Source: Hamadaea sp. (lineage in GTDB: Bacteria; Actinomycetota; Actinomycetes; Mycobacteriales; Micromonosporaceae). Taken from it: 60,647 nucleotides of DNA. This document shows positions 59,542-60,647 of the stretch, piece after piece (the stretch's first letter is position 1; each line of letters begins with the position of its first letter). The translations under genes and the position numbers were made by a program. The stretch is taken from the NCBI RefSeq assembly GCF_013362815.1, contig NZ_JABFVK010000064.1, forward strand, positions 1-60,647. Reading direction: 5' to 3'. The notes below the pieces were generated by a model. It saw nothing but the letters and a program-made list of their open reading frames with translations, searched no databases and was not told the DNA's origin.

Positions 59542-60354
59542 TCAGAGGCCATGTCGAGTGAGGAAGTCACGAACGGCCGCGTTGAACCGCTCCGGGTGCT
59601 CGAGGTTGGGAAGGTGTGCGGCGTCGGGAAAGTCCACTCGCTCGACGCCGGTGACTCCGCCCGTGAGCAGATCGGCGGAAGCCCGGGTGCCGCTGGTGTC
59701 ATGCGCACCGATGACGACGAGCGCCGGGCAGGTGATCTCGTGGAGGCGATCGGCTGCCGGACGAGCCAGCGGCAGCGCCGTCGGCTCTGGTTCGTTCCTG
59801 GTCTCGATCGCGTAGATCATCCGCCGGACGTGCTCGCGTACTGCCCGAGGCACGCGCCCTTCGGGCTGCAGGGGGCCATCGGCCCACACATGCGTCTCGA
59901 GGTCGACGAGCGCGTCCCAGTCCTTCGCTCGCCAGAGCGCCTCAATCCGATCGAAGACCGCGGTCTGCTCGGCAGGCCCTTCGTGCGATGAGCCGCTGAC
60001 ACCACCGCAAACCCAGACCAACCCGGCGACCCGGCCCGGCTCCTCCAGCGTGAAGTCGAGGCTTTGCTGACCGCCGCGTGAGCAGCCGACGACCACCGCC
60101 TGCCGCAAATCCAGGTGGTCGAGCACGGCTCGAAGGTCGTCGACGGGTGAGAATTCGACCGCTTCGGTTCTCGACCGCCCGAAACCCCGGCTGTCGAAAC
60201 AAACCACCGTATGGTCCCGCGCGAACTCGCCGACCTGTGACTCCCACATGGTCAGGTCCGCGACTCCCGCGTGCACGAAGACGATCGGCGGACCATGGCC
60301 GGTCCGTTCGAAATACAGTGCCCCATCGGGCACGGGTACATAACCGCTGTCCAT
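59542..60354 (-). CDS. Alpha/beta hydrolase
   Basis: A 270-aa enzyme. The oxyanion strand is PPIVFVHAGVADLTMWESQ, the nucleophile elbow VVGCSRGGQQSLDFTLEEP (Ser in G-C-S-R-G), the acid Asp in VVIGAHDTSGTRAS, and the His in FPDAAHLPNLEHPERFN. It resembles 3-oxoadipate enol-lactonase or general esterases; no aromatic-degradation genes adjoin. TAGGCT 6 nt before the ATG gives a leaderless promoter. Confidence 0.9.
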   Translation of the reverse strand: MDSGYVPVPDGALYFERTGHGPPIVFVHAGVADLTMWESQVGEFARDHTVVCFDSRGFGRSRTEAVEFSPVDDLRAVLDHLDLRQAVVVGCSRGGQQSLDFTLEEPGRVAGLVWVCGGVSGSSHEGPAEQTAVFDRIEALWRAKDWDALVDLETHVWADGPLQPEGRVPRAVREHVRRMIYAIETRNEPEPTALPLARPAADRLHEITCPALVVIGAHDTSGTRASADLLTGGVTGVERVDFPDAAHLPNLEHPERFNAAVRDFLTRHGL

Positions 60355-60360
60355 CTGACG

Positions 60361-60366
60361 AGCCTA
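60361..60366 (-). promoter_or_regulatory. Leaderless -10 element TAGGCT for the hydrolase
   Basis: On the minus strand TAGGCT ends 6 nt before ATG 60354. Confidence 0.5.
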
Positions 60367-60518
60367 AACGATCTTCCGAGTACGCGACGCTCGTCTGGAT
60401 CTCGCTCCCCCGTCTCACCCGCTAAGGCGTCCTAGGAGACTATCTGATGTGGACGAGTCAAGGGGTTGATCGTTTCTCGGCATCTTGTGTGCCGGTTGGC
60501 TTCTCCCCCGGTTAGCGG

Positions 60519-60534
60519 TCCGACAGGCGTTCTA
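60519..60534 (+). promoter_or_regulatory. LexA/SOS-box-like dyad upstream of right HNH gene
   Basis: TCCGAC-N4-GTTCTA matches 9 of 12 bases of TCGAAC-N4-GTTCGA and ends 11 nt before ATG 60546. The GTTCTA half-site and its distance are shared with the left-end copy, although the surrounding DNA differs. Confidence 0.45.
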
Positions 60535-60545
60535 AAATTTGGGTC

Positions 60546-60647
60546 ATGGGCACGGGGGTGTTGGCGCAGGCAGAGGCGGATGTCGCCGAGCTTGCTGCCG
60601 GTCCCCTGTGGACGTTGTCCGACGCGGAGATCACCGATGAGGTACGC
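60546..60647 (+). CDS. DUF222/HNH endonuclease (13E12 repeat family), N-terminal fragment
   Basis: The first 34 codons of a gene that runs off the right edge (MGTGVLAQAEADVAEL, then LAAGPLWTLSDAEITDEVR). From codon 6 it equals the left-edge gene. DUF222 proteins usually end with an HNH nuclease motif. The ATG is preceded by a different sequence from the left copy apart from the SOS-like half-site, so these are two genes rather than one duplicated contig end. Confidence 0.6.
   Translation, partial: MGTGVLAQAEADVAELAAGPLWTLSDAEITDEVR
60561..60647. repeat. Right copy of 87-bp perfect inverted repeat at the window ends
   Basis: Exact reverse complement of 1-87. Upstream of 60561 the two copies diverge at once. 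Confidence 0.95.

Overview
The window is high-GC DNA with actinobacterial gene content (glutaredoxin/mycoredoxin-like protein, Septum_form lipoprotein, HelD/HelR helicase, 13E12-type DUF222/HNH genes, many leaderless promoters). Its frequent GCGTACGC motif and gene mix suggest Micromonosporaceae or a close relative; this placement is inference. No rRNA, integrase, transposase, CRISPR array or replication origin was seen. Both window ends lie inside the first ~33 codons of two DUF222/HNH genes pointing outwards, with 87 bp identical in inverted orientation, so this is probably a whole contig broken at a repeated gene family.

Layout. 312-5141: tightly coupled three-gene operon (DUF559/Vsr-fold nuclease, winged-helix protein, 1039-aa protein with two P-loop ATPase modules), a candidate undescribed defence or DNA-processing system. 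5122-8007: ATP-grasp protein, tiny membrane peptide, decayed phosphotransferase and AlkZ-like DNA glycosylase, the last two bracketed by an 85-bp inverted repeat. 8021-12939 and 16839-19966: two gene blocks that look like one pathway (GTP cyclohydrolase II, pyrimidine reductase, 6-pyruvoyltetrahydropterin-synthase-like protein, GT4 glycosyltransferase, MDR dehydrogenase, CDP-alcohol phosphatidyltransferase, LPG-synthase-like membrane protein, LtaS-like membrane sulfatase), interrupted by an opposite-strand block (YdeI-like protein, Na+/H+ antiporter, aldo/keto reductase, maltokinase-cap-like protein). 19989-28325: ordinary single genes (NUDIX, FkbM methyltransferase, DinB, glutaredoxin, SGNH hydrolase with a probable frameshift, O-methyltransferase, TetR/FAD monooxygenase pair, secreted CE15-CBM2 glucuronoyl esterase, PaaI thioesterase). 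28453-36323: export and resistance genes (MFS, MarR, MMPL) and a HelR-type RNA polymerase recycling helicase. 36314-40271: cell-envelope genes (Septum_form lipoprotein, Tat-exported amidase, polysaccharide deacetylase, GT2).

40446-46664 is a seven-gene operon with overlapping genes: KASIII-like enzyme, AurF/CmlI-type diiron oxygenase, acyl carrier protein, class II aaRS-like amino acid:carrier-protein ligase, thioester-reductase-like SDR, BtaA-like aminocarboxypropyl transferase and double GNAT. It reads as a carrier-protein-tethered amino acid N-oxidation pathway of unknown product and is the strongest candidate for a new biosynthetic system. It ends at a clear bidirectional terminator.

46844-53013 holds transport and housekeeping accessory genes (GrpB, MerR with a textbook divergent operator, ABC transporter, GNAT, YciI, phosphatase, ThrE). 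53173-54358 is a second unusual locus: a 247-aa protein of unknown function followed by a cassette of non-canonical tRNA-like elements, one folding as a small tRNA-Lys(CUU), closed by a perfect hairpin. An 816-aa LeuRS with a non-standard KMSKS loop lies next to it. 57722-60354: small stress/accessory genes (PH-like membrane protein, Rho-N/SAP-like protein, hemerythrin, alpha/beta hydrolase).
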